Of a stretch of 64,000 nucleotides of DNA, positions 11,501 through 22,600 are shown in pieces. The stretch's first letter is position 1; each line of letters begins with the position of its first letter. Source of the DNA: Hemileia vastatrix (lineage: Eukaryota > Basidiomycota > Pucciniomycetes > Pucciniales > Zaghouaniaceae); the NCBI GenBank assembly GCA_030280995.1, contig JASXTE010000002.1:8448183-8512182 (forward strand). Direction: 5' to 3'. The notes beneath the pieces are model-generated. The model had not been told where the DNA came from. It did no database searches and saw nothing but the letters and a program-made list of their open reading frames with translations. Position numbers and translations under genes: made by a program.

Positions 11501-14500
11501 GTATGCATTTTTCACACAAGTTATTACTATAGTAATAACTTTAATAATATAATGATGACAAAAAATTAATCAAATGGTAAATTTAAATGACACAGAAAGA
11601 TCAAATACCAGTTGAAATGTTTATAAGAAATCTCTTTTGAGTTTAAGAAGATTTGCTGTATGCCTACTCTCAATTATAAAAGTGTCCTGCACAAGTTCAG
11701 CCAAACTTGTGCTGGACACTTTTGGTTGCATGAATTCATATGATATAAATTCTCTCTATGGCAATGAAAATGATATTTAACTCAATTATTGAAGTAAAGA
11801 ATGTTTAATATTGTAAAATTGTCCCCTGGAAATTTGTCCAAACCTCAGCTCAAAATTTGTTAGCTATACATAAAAGTATGTTTAGACCAAGTCTTGACCT
11901 AGGGGTCCCCAAGTGTCCCAACACCACTTCTGCCTCCTGATAGTAAAATTTTACTTGTATTTTTTATTTTGTATTTGATCCCATTTATTTTCATTTTACT
12001 TTTCTATTAATGATTTTAATTTTAAATATCAATTTATTTTTTTAAAAACTAAACATATTCATATTTTTTTAACTTTATATAATAATATTATTAAAGGTGT
12101 AACATCACCAATTTTGCATTTGGCATGCAGGTTTTTGCTATACTAGAAACATTAATAATATATATTGTGACAAAAAATTAATTATAAGATAAATATGAAT
12201 GATAAAAAAAAGTTAAAAAACTAATAGAAATGTGAAAAACAAAAAACTGATGTACTGAGAAACACTTCCACCCTAGCTACTCTCCATCATAAAAGTGTCC
12301 AGCACAAGTTTGGCCAAGCTTGTGCTGGACACTTTTGTTCAGGTGCAGTCAGATGGGATCAATTCTCTCTGTGGGAATTAAATTTAATAAAATGCTAAAT
12401 AATTACATTAGAAGTAGTTTTGGTATGGCTGAATTATCCACCTTCAGTTTTTCCAAACCTCAGGTGAAAAAATTTATATCTTTAAAAATAATTACATTTT
12501 ATCAAATTTAGCCCTGATGGCACCCATTTGTTTCAACACCTCTACTGGCTCTTTAAGGCAGGAATTTTCCTTGAATTTTTCTTTTTCATATTTGATCTCT
12601 TTTATTTTACTTTTTTATCACTCATGTTTCATTTGGATATTAATTTATAATTTTCGAAAAAAAATCATTTTCATATTTTTTTAACATTTTTTAATAATAT
12701 TATAAAAGGTGTAATATAACATGGCATGAATTTGGCGCAAAAGTTTTTCAATACTAATAAAATTAATAATATTATAATGACAAATATTAATCAGATAATA
12801 AAATATGAATAACACAGAAAGATCAAATACCAGTTGAAATGTTTTAAAAAAATAACAGTTGCACTGAAGAAGACCTGCACCCTAGCTACTCTCCATCATA
12901 AAAGTGTCCAGCACAAGTTTGGCAGAACTTGTGCTGGACACTTTTGGTTGGGTGCAGTCAGATGGGATCAATTCCCTCTATGGAAATGAAAAAAATTATT
13001 TGATAAGAAAATTCACTAGATGTAGTTTGATAGAGCTGAATTATCCACCTAGAGTTCATCCAAACCACAGGTACACAATTTTTTATCTTTAAAAAACAGT
13101 CAATTTAGTATAATTTATCCCTGATGGCTCTCATTTGCTTCAAAATCTCTACTGGCCTTTGATTTTAGGAATAATACTTGGATTTCTTTTTTCATATTTG
13201 ATCCCTTTAACTTAATTTTTTATTCCTCATATTGCTTTTGGATATCAATTAATAATTTTGAAAATAAATTATTTTAATATTTTTATACATTTATTTAATA
13301 ATAGTATAAAAGGTGTAACATCGCTCAGTATGCATTTGGCACATGTTTTTTTGCTATACTTATATAATTAATAATATACTTAAGACAAAATATAATCAAA
13401 CAATATGTATGAGTGAGGCACAAAGATATAATACCAGTAGAGATGTTTGTAAGAAATACCAGATGAACTGAAGAAAAATTCTAACCCAGCCACTTTCTAT
13501 CATAGAAGTGTCTGGCACAAGTTTGGCTGAACTTGTGCTGGACACTTTTGGTCATGTGCAGTCAGATGGGATCAATTCTCTGTATGGCAAAAAAAAATTT
13601 TTTTTATCAAACTTCACTAGAAGTAGTTTGGTTTAGCTTAATCATTCGCCTGCTGTTCTGCCTAATATCAGGTGTATAACTTTTTATCTCTAAAGAAAAT
13701 TTCACTTATTACACTTAAGCCCTAATGCCTCCCATTTGCTTTAACATCTCTACTGGCTCTTGATAGCAGGAATTTTACTAGTATTTTTTTTAATATGTGA
13801 ACTCTTTGACTTCTATTTTACTCTTTTATTCCTCTTTTTACTTTTAAATTTCTATTTAATTTCTGTAAAACTAATCCTTTCCATATTTATTTACGTCTAT
13901 TTTAAAAAAATTTTGAAGGTATAACTTCACATGGTATGCATTTGGCACACAAGTTTTTGCTATACTAATAACATTAATAATATAATGGTGATAAAATATT
14001 AATCGGATGATAAATATGAAAGATACGGACTGATAAAATACCAGTAGACATGTTTATGAGAAATACAAGATGAAGGAACTGAAAAAAATTTCCACCCAAG
14101 CTACTCTCCATCATAAAAGTGTCCAGCACAAGTTCGGCCAAACTTGTGTTGGACACTTTTGGTCACGTGCAGTCAGATGGGATCAATTCTCTCTATGGCA
14201 ACAAAAAACATTTTTTTATTAAACTTCACTACAAGTAGTTTTGTTTAGATGAATCATCCACCTGTTGTTCTTCCCAACCTCAAGTGTATAACTTTTGATC
14301 TTTATAAAAAAAGGTCACTAATTAAAATTTAGCCCTGATGGCTCCCATTTTTTTCAACACTTCTACTGGCTCTTGAGAGTAAGAATTTTACTAGTATTTT
14401 GTTTTTCATAATTGATCTCTTCGAGATAAATTTTACTTTTTTATTTCTCTTTTTTTTTAATATCTATTTAAATTATTGTAAAGCTAATCATTTTCATATT

Positions 14501-15850
14501 TTTTTACTTTTATTTCATAATATTATAAAAGGTGTAACATCACCTGGTATGCATTTGGCACATGAGTTTTTTCTATACTTATAATATTAATAATATAATG
14601 GTGACAATAAATTAATCAAAATATATATATGAGTGAGGCACAAAGATCAAGTACCAATGGACATGTTTATAAAAAATACCAGATTAACTGAAGAAAAATT
14701 CTACCCTAGCTACTCTCTGTCATAAATGTGTCCAGCACAAGTTGGGCTGAGCTTGTGCTGGACAATTTTGGTCACATGTAGTCTGGTGTGATCGATTCTC
14801 TCTCAATCATTGCACTAGAAGTTGTTTGATATGGCTAAATGGTTCTGCTGAAGTTTTGTTAAACCTCAGATTGGCACTTTTTTGTTTTTCAAAAAAGCAA
14901 TTATAGTCCAATTTTAGTGCCACTGGTGAGTGTTTTACCCAACATGCCTACTTGCTCTTGATGGCAGTTATTTTATTTTAATTTTTAATTTCATATTTGC
15001 TTCCTTTAATTTTACCTTTTTATCCCTCATATTGCTTTTGTATATCAATTTATTTTTCGTAAAAAAAACCATTTTCATATTTTTTTACCTTTATTTAATA
15101 ATATTATAAAAGGTGCAACATCACCCAGTATGCATTGGGCACACGAGTTTTTGCTATAGTTATAATATTAATAACATAATGGTGACAAAAAATCAATCAA
15201 ATGATAAATATGAGTGAGACACAAAGATCAAATACCAGTGGACATGTTTATAAGAAATACCAGATGAACTGAAGAAAAATTCCAACCTAGCTACTCTCCA
15301 TCATAAAAGTGTCCAGCACAAGTTCGGCTGAACTTGTGCTGGACACTTTTTGTCACATGCAGTCTGATGTGATCAATTCTCTCTATTGCAATGAAAATGA
15401 ATTTTTCTTTAATAATTGCACCAGAAGTTGTTTGATATGGCAAAATTGTCATCCTGAAGTTTTGGTAAAGCTCAAGTGGATTTTTTTTATTTTTACAAAA
15501 AAGAAATTATAGTCCAAGTTTAGTGCCACTGGTGGGTGTTCACCCCATCATGTCTATTTGCTCTTGATGGCAGGAATTTTACTTTAATTTTTTATTTCAT
15601 ATTTGATCCCTTTAATTTTACCTTTTTATCCCTCATATTGCTTTTGGATATCAATTTATTTTTTGTAAAACAAATCATTTTCATATTTTTTTACCTTTAT
15701 TTAATAATATTATAAAAGGTGTAACATCACCCAGTATGCGTTGGGCACACAAGTTTTTGCTATACTTTTAATATTAGTAACATAATGGTGACAAAAATCA
15801 ATCAAATGATAAATATGAGTGAGGCACAAAGGTGAAATACCAATTAATCA
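8590..15850. repeat. About 607-bp satellite array, 12 units, each with a long palindrome
   Basis: The block CCAGCACAAGTT...AACTTGTGCTGG recurs at about 8650, 9250, 9859, 10466, 11074, 11682, 12299, 12908, 13511, 14123, 14736 and 15314. Spacings are 602-617 except the last (578). Each palindrome is about 44 bases with AAAGTGTCC at one end and GGACACTTT at the other. The copy at 9859-9888 is perfect over 30 bases. The rest of each unit has a conserved order: TGGGATCAATTCTCTCTATGG, GAAGTAGTTTGATATGG, TTTAGCCCTGATGG, CAACACCTCTACTGGC, TAATAATATTATAAAAGGTG, ATGCATTTGGCACA, CAAATACCAGTGGACATG. Open frames here are not genes. Confidence 0.85.
9859..9888. other. Perfect 30-bp palindrome of the satellite unit
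   Basis: CCAGCACAAGTTTGG is followed directly by its exact reverse complement. This is the best-preserved of the twelve palindromes. It could form a cruciform or an RNA hairpin, or bind a dimeric protein. Confidence 0.85.
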
Positions 15851-16430
15851 ATAGTTCTTTTTAATATTATAAATTTTTTGATTAAATAAAATGGTAATAA
15901 TGAATTATATTTTTCATCCACAATTCCTCTCTAATGATTCCCACTGCACAAAAAGGGTTCACTCAGTCCTTTCTTTACTGCTTGTGCATATATTTTATTG
16001 CCCACAGTACTACATTTTTTTGTAGTGATTATCCCACATCAGATTCAGGAATATTTTTGAACAATATAAGTTTTTTTTACAAAAGACCTTATCATATCCA
16101 ATATCCCACAAAAAATACAACCTTTTTTTGTATTAAAACCCATTAATTATTAAGAAATTGTTAAAATAATTAGATTAGACCCTGGCACACCTTGATCTAT
16201 GCCAACCAACCTAAAGTCTTTTCAATATTGAAAACAATTAAATAAAATTATGATATCATACTAAATTATGGGCACCAACCATAATTCAGCACTTCTCATT
16301 TGCTCTGCTACAAAATGAGTGCATGTAGCATTTTTCTAATGTCGGACTGTTTTTCTTCCTTCCCTCACACCTTTAGTCCAGAATGAAAATTTAGTATGAG
16401 TTTTGGTCAAGTTGGTTTGCCAGTGTTATC
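15851..16430. other. AT-rich interior of the inverted-repeat element, no gene
   Basis: Unique-looking AT-rich sequence after the last satellite unit. One plus-strand frame at 15934-16146 is rich in Phe, Tyr and Ser and has no recognisable motif. I do not call it a gene. Confidence 0.5.
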
Positions 16431-16432
16431 TG

Positions 16433-16745
16433 TATGCAATATGAATTCATATTGCATATTTCTATTTATGCATAAAATATACTCATTAAGCATCATTTTT
16501 TTGCATTTTTCAATCATTATGCATATAAGTGGATATGCATATGCATATTTATATATTTTATTCATATACATATATGCACCTTTTTTTTGCATATTCAATA
16601 TGCATATTTTTAATGCATATTCAATATGCATATTCAATGCATATTTCAATGCATATTCAATATGAATATTTTTATGCATAATCACTATGCATATTTTTAT
16701 GCATATTTTTTATGCATATTTATTCTTCATAGTCATTATGCTTAC
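16433..16745. repeat. Dense cluster of TGCATA / ATGCATATT motifs
   Basis: About twenty TGCATA or TATGCA motifs occur within roughly 310 bases, many as ATGCATATTC or ATGCATATTTTT, so the stretch is rich in overlapping ATGCAT palindromes. It lies between the satellite array and the right terminus. Long open frames on both strands here (about 90 codons) are a consequence of the repeat. Confidence 0.75.
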
Positions 16746-17079
16746 ACTTTAGATAGGCATTTCACATCAATTTTAAACATGCAATAAGTATCCACCATGC
16801 AAATTCAAATGCATATGCATCTATATCATACACGCAACATATATTCAGGTTTAATATTTGAATTTTAAGGTATGCTAAGTAATGTTGTTCAACTTTTTGC
16901 CAAACCTGAGATTAACTGATGTTCAATGTGGTTCCTAAGCTCTGCTCAAGGAGGGATTGTTCTGGATTCAATCTGTGACAGTTTATTTTTTCAATGTTTT
17001 TTCATCAGATTTAAAAACATATTTCTGACAGTTTCAGGATGGTTTCCCAACAGTTTCCTGACAAATTCCTGATAGTTTC

Positions 17080-17125
17080 AAATAGAGGGAACTGCTAGCA
17101 GTTCACCCCCCAATTTCCCGTGGTG
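17080..17125 (-). repeat. Right terminal inverted repeat
   Basis: Read on the minus strand it starts CACCACGGGAAATTGGGGGG and continues TGAACTGCTAGCAGTTCCCT. The 16 bases at 17089-17104 (GAACTGCTAGCAGTTC) are a perfect palindrome. The end abuts the oxygenase frame. Confidence 0.7.
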
Positions 17126-17128
17126 AAT
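17126..17128 (+). other. Target-site duplication, right copy (AAT)
   Basis: AAT immediately follows the terminus and matches 6663-6665. On the coding strand it is the ATT (Ile) codon shared by the two halves of the oxygenase. Confidence 0.6.
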
Positions 17129-17618
17129 GCAAGTGAATCCACCAATATCATAACATTGTGAAGTGAAATGATTAAGAAGGTTTGCTGGACATAGAATAGC
17201 TGTGATGCCATTAGTGGCCTCCATGTCTACTTTGTAAGCTATTTCAGGAAAATGAAGCTCTCCACCTTTTTGACTTCGTTGATTTGAGTCATAAAATTGA
17301 TGAAGAGAATTTTTCTCAGTGTCTTTAGGTATGAAAAGTCCAAATGTATACTCGCTACATTCTGAGTCACAGTGAGGACTATTCAAAAACCTGTTTCCAT
17401 TTGAGCCTGTTTTCCAAGTAACATTTCCAGCAAATGGTTCAATTTCTTGATCATCAACATTTTATCCAAACCCAGGAACCCCAAGCTTTTGACAGAGTTT
17501 TACTGCTTCTCAATACTTAACATTTGAAATATTTTGATAAAAAATTTAAAGAATAACTCTATTTGCTTCATGCAACAATCATACTCTGCCAAATCTAAGG
17601 GCTTAGAAGCATATTTAC

Positions 17619-17667
17619 CTATAAAATTAATTAAAATAATAATAGATTAAAACTATATAATACTTAC
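17619..17667 (-). other. Spliceosomal intron of the oxygenase gene
   Basis: On the minus strand the donor is GTAAGTATTA and the acceptor TTTTATAG, 49 bases in all. The coding-like frame ASKPLDLAEYDCCMKQIELF follows directly. Confidence 0.6.
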
Positions 17668-18105
17668 AAGTTAATAGAGACTTTTTCCTATCTAAACACT
17701 AACCACCAACAAACATATTACCAAATCCTCCACCATTTTTATGAGCTTTATTTTGAAAAACTCCATGTTCACAATACAAAAAGTCTTTCATGCACTGAAT
17801 TGTTGTGTCAATATGTTTAATCAAGTGAGATCTTCAATAGAAAATGTTTTCACTATTACACTTGGAATTGAGGAGCATACTGGATGGAAAATATAAGAGC
17901 TAGAATTCAAAATTTTATACTTTTCTGGATTAACTCAATTTTTTACAAAAATCCCAGAAAAATATTTTTCCCTCTTTCCATCTGTCTCAATACCATAATT
18001 TTCAACAATAAGTAATGCATTCTTGATGTTTTTTGCATGCTTTTTGTTTGATTTTTTTCCTCAGAGGTGATTTTTCTTTATAAACAAACTTTGTGAAGCC
18101 TCCAT

Positions 18106-19080
18106 CTTGTAGTGTAGTGGATAAGAATTAATTTAATTCAAAAATAAATAAAATAAAGTGCAAAAGAATGAAATTGTTAAAATTAACACCTCCAAAAACA
18201 ATCATTACATATTATTAATGATAAATAATAAATTATATCCATCATTCATGTAGAAAAAATGAGTAATTCCACAAAAACACGCCATAAAAAATTACCAAAC
18301 ACCCCATCAAAAAATGAAATACACCTGCCCTAGACAGGTGTATTTTGATGGTGTGTTTGACCTCAAACACACCTTCTTTTGGGAAAAAAAAGCCATCAAA
18401 ACACTTCTCTCCTTCATCTTGATTATTCAGCACTAGGTACAGACAAGCCATCTCCTTAGATTCTTTTTCACCTAATTCTTAAGGGCTTAACTCAGATACC
18501 AACTCCAATGCTGAAATTAACTTGGCTTACATGTGTGACATGCTGAATAATCACTACTTATATTCCAGAAAACTTTCCATACAACACCAACCACAATTTA
18601 ACCTTGAGGTTTTTTAAAGCATTCCTGAAATTAGCTTTAAACAGATATTTTGCACAACCTTGCCTGGATTTCTCAGTTACTTGAACTGATAAAATATCAC
18701 TCAATTTTCAGAAATTATTCTTGTTGTCTATAAAGAGATCCTCCTATTCAAATCTGTGTTGCACTTTGTCATTTTAGTTCAAATTGAAATGGTGGCACAT
18801 TTACCCAACTTGAAAACCTCTTCCAGATCAGAGATGAAAATAAATATTTTGATTGTAAAAAAATTCTTTGAATCTCTCTTATATACATTGCATGCTTCTA
18901 CTCTTGCTATTTTTTAGGATTTGAGTTGATTAAATGTATTGTATTTAAATTATAAGTAATGTTTTTCTCCATATCTACATGACTAAAATTCATTCTGTAT
19001 TTCTATTAATAATTTGGTTAAATATGGTTTTTCAACAGCTTCATTAACCAACCCTTATGCACAAGATACATAAATTAACA
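18106..19080. other. Upstream region of the oxygenase gene, no gene recognised
   Basis: AT-rich sequence. A minus-strand frame at 18242-18451 overlaps a hairpin and has no motif. I see no clear TATA box. Confidence 0.4.
18298..18362. repeat. Long imperfect hairpin
   Basis: AAATACACCTG at 18317 pairs exactly with CAGGTGTATTT ending at 18345 across a 7-base spacer. Pairing extends outward (AACACCCCATCAAAA with TTTTGATGGTGTGTT) with a small bulge. Confidence 0.6.
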
Positions 19081-19124
19081 AATTTTATTTTTCTAAATCT
19101 AGAAATTTGGAAATGCCCTCCCCT

Positions 19125-19350
19125 GCGTTTCACTACATTAGGGGTTGGTGATTGCCATTTTTTCCATGTTGAAAAATTTTTTTATGTCTGAAAAAATGGC
19201 AATACCTCATTGTAAATTTTACTGTGGGAGGGGGTGGAGATTGCCATTTTTTTCATGTCAAAAAATATTTATGTAAGAAAAAAAAATCACAATACCTCCC
19301 CCTGAAATTTACTGTGGGAGGGGGTAAAGATTACCAAATTTTCATTTTAA
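19125..19350. repeat. About 90-bp tandem repeat with internal hairpins, three units
   Basis: Each unit has TGGCAATACCTCCCCCTG-like sequence, a short spacer, and GGGAGGGGGTGGAGATTGCCA, which pair to form a hairpin, followed by TTTTTTTCATGTCAAAAAAT. Two more units occur at 57360-57500. Confidence 0.65.
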
Positions 19351-20231
19351 TTTCCTAAATTCTTAAATAAACCAATAAAAAATATATCCAGCCAAGTAAA
19401 AGAAATAGGATTCACAATTCCACCTGCTAATGATTTCAGATGTGACCAAAGCCAAATAAATCATATGACAAGCAATTTATTGCCATTTTATCCATTCAAT
19501 ACAAATTAATAATTAAATGAACAAATTTATACAGCAGAAAGGCTCAATTGCACAAAATTTTTATTTGATTTATTATATTTAATAATTGATAATTTAAAAA
19601 TTTATGAAATAAAAATAAAAAAATGGAAAATCTTCTAATTACCATATTTGGAACCCCTCCCAAAAGATTTACTATAAATAGGGCCCTTCCCTCTTACTTT
19701 AATTACCTGTTTTATCAGACTTTGGTTGATCTGGAATGAAAAACCAAAATGAGTAAGTGTTTCACAAGATTCCAAAAAAATGAGAACAATTTTTACAAGA
19801 TATCAAACCAGAAGTTTCCTTGGTAGTTTGATGATTATCTCTTGGATTTTTGATTAATGATTATGCTGAGAAGAGTTCCAAATAGATTTTATGATACCAT
19901 CTCCTGAAAAAAGTACAAAACATCAACAAATCAGGGAAAAAAAGATTTATAAAGAAAAAAAATTGAGGAAACAAATGATAAAAAAGAGTTGAGGAATTGA
20001 CATACCTTGGGAGTGGTACAATGAAAAGTATCAGAAAAATCATGCATATTACGGAATATTAAAATTCAAAAATGTAAATTAGTTTACATAAAAATACTCA
20101 ACTTTAAAAGTAGATATCTCAGAAATTTCTGAGCCAAAATTGATTATGCTTTCTTGAAATGAAATTCATGCCTATAGAGAACATGTAATCAAAATAATGT
20201 GAGATTTGAATGAGCCAAAATTCAGCAAATG

Positions 20232-21132
20232 TGTCAGCCTAAATATCCTTAGGACTGAGTATTTCTTATGCTTAAAATAATATAACCTTAAGTAGATTAA
20301 GATTATATCTTAAAAATAAGGTTAAAATAATAATATATATTATTTTATTATATATATATATAATTATTATTCTATTATATAACTTATAATAGTTTAAATA
20401 GCTTATCCATGGCCTAATAATACTTATTAAGGTGTTAATGGAGTCATAATATACTTATCTTAAGTGATATGAAGTAATTATTGACATACATAAGCTTATA
20501 TGTATACATAAATCTCATATTCAGTGAAATATGCAGTATATTATGTATATTTAGGTATATAAGTGGGTTTTAGCCTCTTAATAGCCTATAACCTTTGTTT
20601 TTCTGCTTATTTTAGGTCATATGGACGAAATCAGTGGACTCACAACGCCTACAGAAGCATAGACATCTATATCAGGCGCATACACCCAGTTTGGACAACT
20701 AAAATTACTTCCTTGAATGGTTATTCACGGATTTATGGGTTGGAAGCATATTTCTGGGTTAATGTGGATGCTTAGGGATGTTATTGGGGGCTTGAAAATT
20801 TTATTTGTTTCCTTTATATGCTTTTGTTTTCATTAAATCTCTTTTTGATTGTTTATTTTACCTGTTTCTTTATGGTATCCGCTTTTATCTGGGTTTTCTA
20901 TTTATGGTATGGATCTGTGTTATTATTAATAGTGATGGAGGGTCCTTACTGGAGGTCTGGGTGTTGGAACTGCTTGATGTGGACGCCATGGGGAGGTGAT
21001 TGGCCCTCACAGTGCTGTAATTGCCGGGGATAGCAGTGACATCATCTGGATTGAAGGTCTGTGCACTCCAGTGGATTTGGGTATAAGTAAGGAGGGATTT
21101 TGACGGTTATTTATCATCATTCAATTACTACA
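20232..21132 (+). mobile_element. Probable solo LTR of the Ty3 family found at 54-64 kb
   Basis: The start TGTCAGCCTAAATATCC...AGGACTGAGTA matches the start of the LTR at 55012 (minus strand, TGTCAGCCTGGATATCC). The end, TTTTGACGG...ATTACTACA, resembles that LTR's end TTTTTGATGG...ATTACTACA. A TATA-like GGTATATAAGTGG lies at about 20550. No internal retroelement sequence flanks it and no 5-bp duplication is visible (AAATG against ACTCC). The subterminal part is rich in TTAAG/CTTAA in both copies. Open frames at 20563-21033 inside it are not assigned. Confidence 0.55.
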
Positions 21133-22600
21133 ACTCCAAAAAACACTACTATACAATTATTAACATTTAGAAATATATTATAAAAGCCATTATAAATTGA
21201 TATTATCTTTATATAAGCTATAACTATATTTTATTCATCTATTTTCCACCACTAGCACGCATTTAAATCCAAGTATTGTGAGTTTTATTTGAGTATAAAT
21301 ATTTTATTAGTCTTCCCCTGAGGTTTAATCACTAAATCATTCATTAATAAGTAGTAGGACCATAAATAAACACTATTATATCATACTTATATACTAGACT
21401 ATACTGACAAAATGTTAATGTTCATCCTCATGAAAAAAATTACAAAATAGGAAGGACTCATCCAAAACTGATATTTAGCTGATCAAATCAGAGCCAAAAG
21501 CCTAAAGTATTATTTGAAATATATTGGTTAAGCCCTATATGCATATTATGCAACATTTAACTTAAAAAAAAATATATATATATATATTAGTCCATGAAGC
21601 AAGATTCAACTTTGGAAGCAGTTATCTCAGCAACCACTGTACCAAATTCAACACCATTTTCTGAAAATAAAATCCATTATACTGTAGATTATTGCAACAA
21701 AAGGATATTTCATTTAAAAAAACCTAACACTATTTCTGACCTTTTATTTTTGACTTAAAAGAAAATCAAAAATAGGTTATATAAATTAAATCCAGGCATT
21801 ATCAATGGTCTAAAAAGATCTATTTTAGCTACCTATGATTTTGAAAAGTATTATATTTGTTCCAGAGTAAGACCTACTTGAGAAAATTAAAATAAAGTTG
21901 ATGGAAGCTTGAGCCAAGTGGATGATAAATATCTCAACAACTAGTGAGCCAAATCAGATGTTGCTTGGTGGATATGAGAGCTAGGCTTCTGTAGAACCTT
22001 CTTAAAAGTGGAAATGTGATTTGAGAAAACAAAAAAATAGAAACAATAACAAAAAAAAATTTACAAAAAGAACATCAGTTAAAATTGAAAGAAAGATGGT
22101 GGGAGGATGACTTACCTGATGAGATGTTTTCAAAGATGTTAAAGGACCAGATAGAAGTTCAGGAAGTGATGGATAAAAGAAATAGAAGAAGAGTTAATGA
22201 AGTGAGAGAAGATGAATAAAAGGATATGACGGATCATTGAAAAACAGAAAGAATGAAAAATTATGCAATTTCTGAAATATCCAACTTCATGTTGAGATGA
22301 TTAAACAAAATGAATAAGGAAGGGAAAAGTTATGCTTTCAGTGAAAGTTCAAAATAAAAGTCAATATGCAAAAATAAAACAAACCCAAGTGGAAAGTACA
22401 TGCAACTTGATCATTTTGAGAGCATGAAAAAAGGATTCAAAAGGGTTGTGTTGAAAATTTTGTAGTGTTCTTGGCATGATGACTAAGTTTTGAGGATATA
22501 AATTTTTTCAGGAATTGTTGATAAAGAAAGTAATGAAAAGCTCAAAATTTACTGGGGCACCATGTGTAAAAATTTGTATCAAAAAATTGGGAGGGGAAAG

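Larger units (their letters stand above)
6666..17125. mobile_element. 10.46-kb non-autonomous terminal-inverted-repeat DNA element
   Basis: The left end is CACCACGGGAAAT at 6666 and the right end is its inverse ATTTCCCGTGGTG ending at 17125. Similarity between the ends continues for about 45 bases (GGGGTGAA, TGCTAG, CCCTCT). AAT flanks both sides, and excision rejoins an open reading frame in the oxygenase gene. No transposase is visible inside: the contents are 233-bp repeats, a 607-bp satellite array, AT-rich DNA and a cluster of TGCATA. A 3-bp duplication with a terminus starting CAC suggests the CMC/EnSpm (CACTA-like) group, but that is inference. The left terminus shares more than 100 bases with a separate terminus at 23722, so this is a repeat family. 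Confidence 0.75.
17126..18105 (-). pseudogene. 5' part of a Tet-like 2OG-Fe(II) oxygenase gene, broken
   Basis: The minus-strand product resembles the Tet-like 2OG-Fe(II) oxygenases abundant in rust fungi, which belong to the Fe(II)/2-oxoglutarate dioxygenase fold. Visible parts: possible start MEASQSLFIKKNHL at 18105, GGGFGNMFVGG near 17720, an intron at 17619-17667, then LGVPGF and an HxD metal-binding motif (NSPHCDSEC at about 17370). After these come GGELHFPEIAYKVDMEATNG and a distal His (LLNHFTSQC), giving the HxD...H triad. Stops and frame shifts occur near 18064, 17937, 17840 and 17470. At 17126 the frame runs into the transposon end. Possible DNA-base oxidation is inference from the family. 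Confidence 0.65.
19085..22600. mobile_element. Degenerate relic related to the Harbinger-type element at 56382-60827
   Basis: Four shared blocks occur in the same order. They are the TGGCAATAC...GGGGGTGG hairpin repeats (19125-19350 and 57360-57500); a minus-strand coding-like block with IWNSS (about 19740-19920 and 57890-58010); a block ATCTCAGCAACCACTG (21632 and 59508, 59685); and the donor-containing block ATGACTTACCTG with TATGCAATTT and TTCATGTTGAG (about 22110-22290 and 60340-60490). The transposase part and both terminal repeats are not visible here. A probable solo LTR interrupts it at 20232-21132. Confidence 0.55.

Noticed and set aside
9229..15512. Short open frames of 60-85 codons in both orientations, several containing STSLAELVLDTF
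   Set aside because: They are the translated palindrome of the satellite unit and recur because the DNA repeats.
8590..15850. CRISPR-like regular spacing of a palindromic repeat
   Set aside because: The repeat period is about 607 bases, the intervals are themselves repeated, there are no cas genes, and the genome is eukaryotic.
20563..21033. Open frames with hydrophobic stretches resembling small membrane proteins
   Set aside because: They lie within a probable solo LTR and have T-rich composition and no homologous frame in the other LTR.
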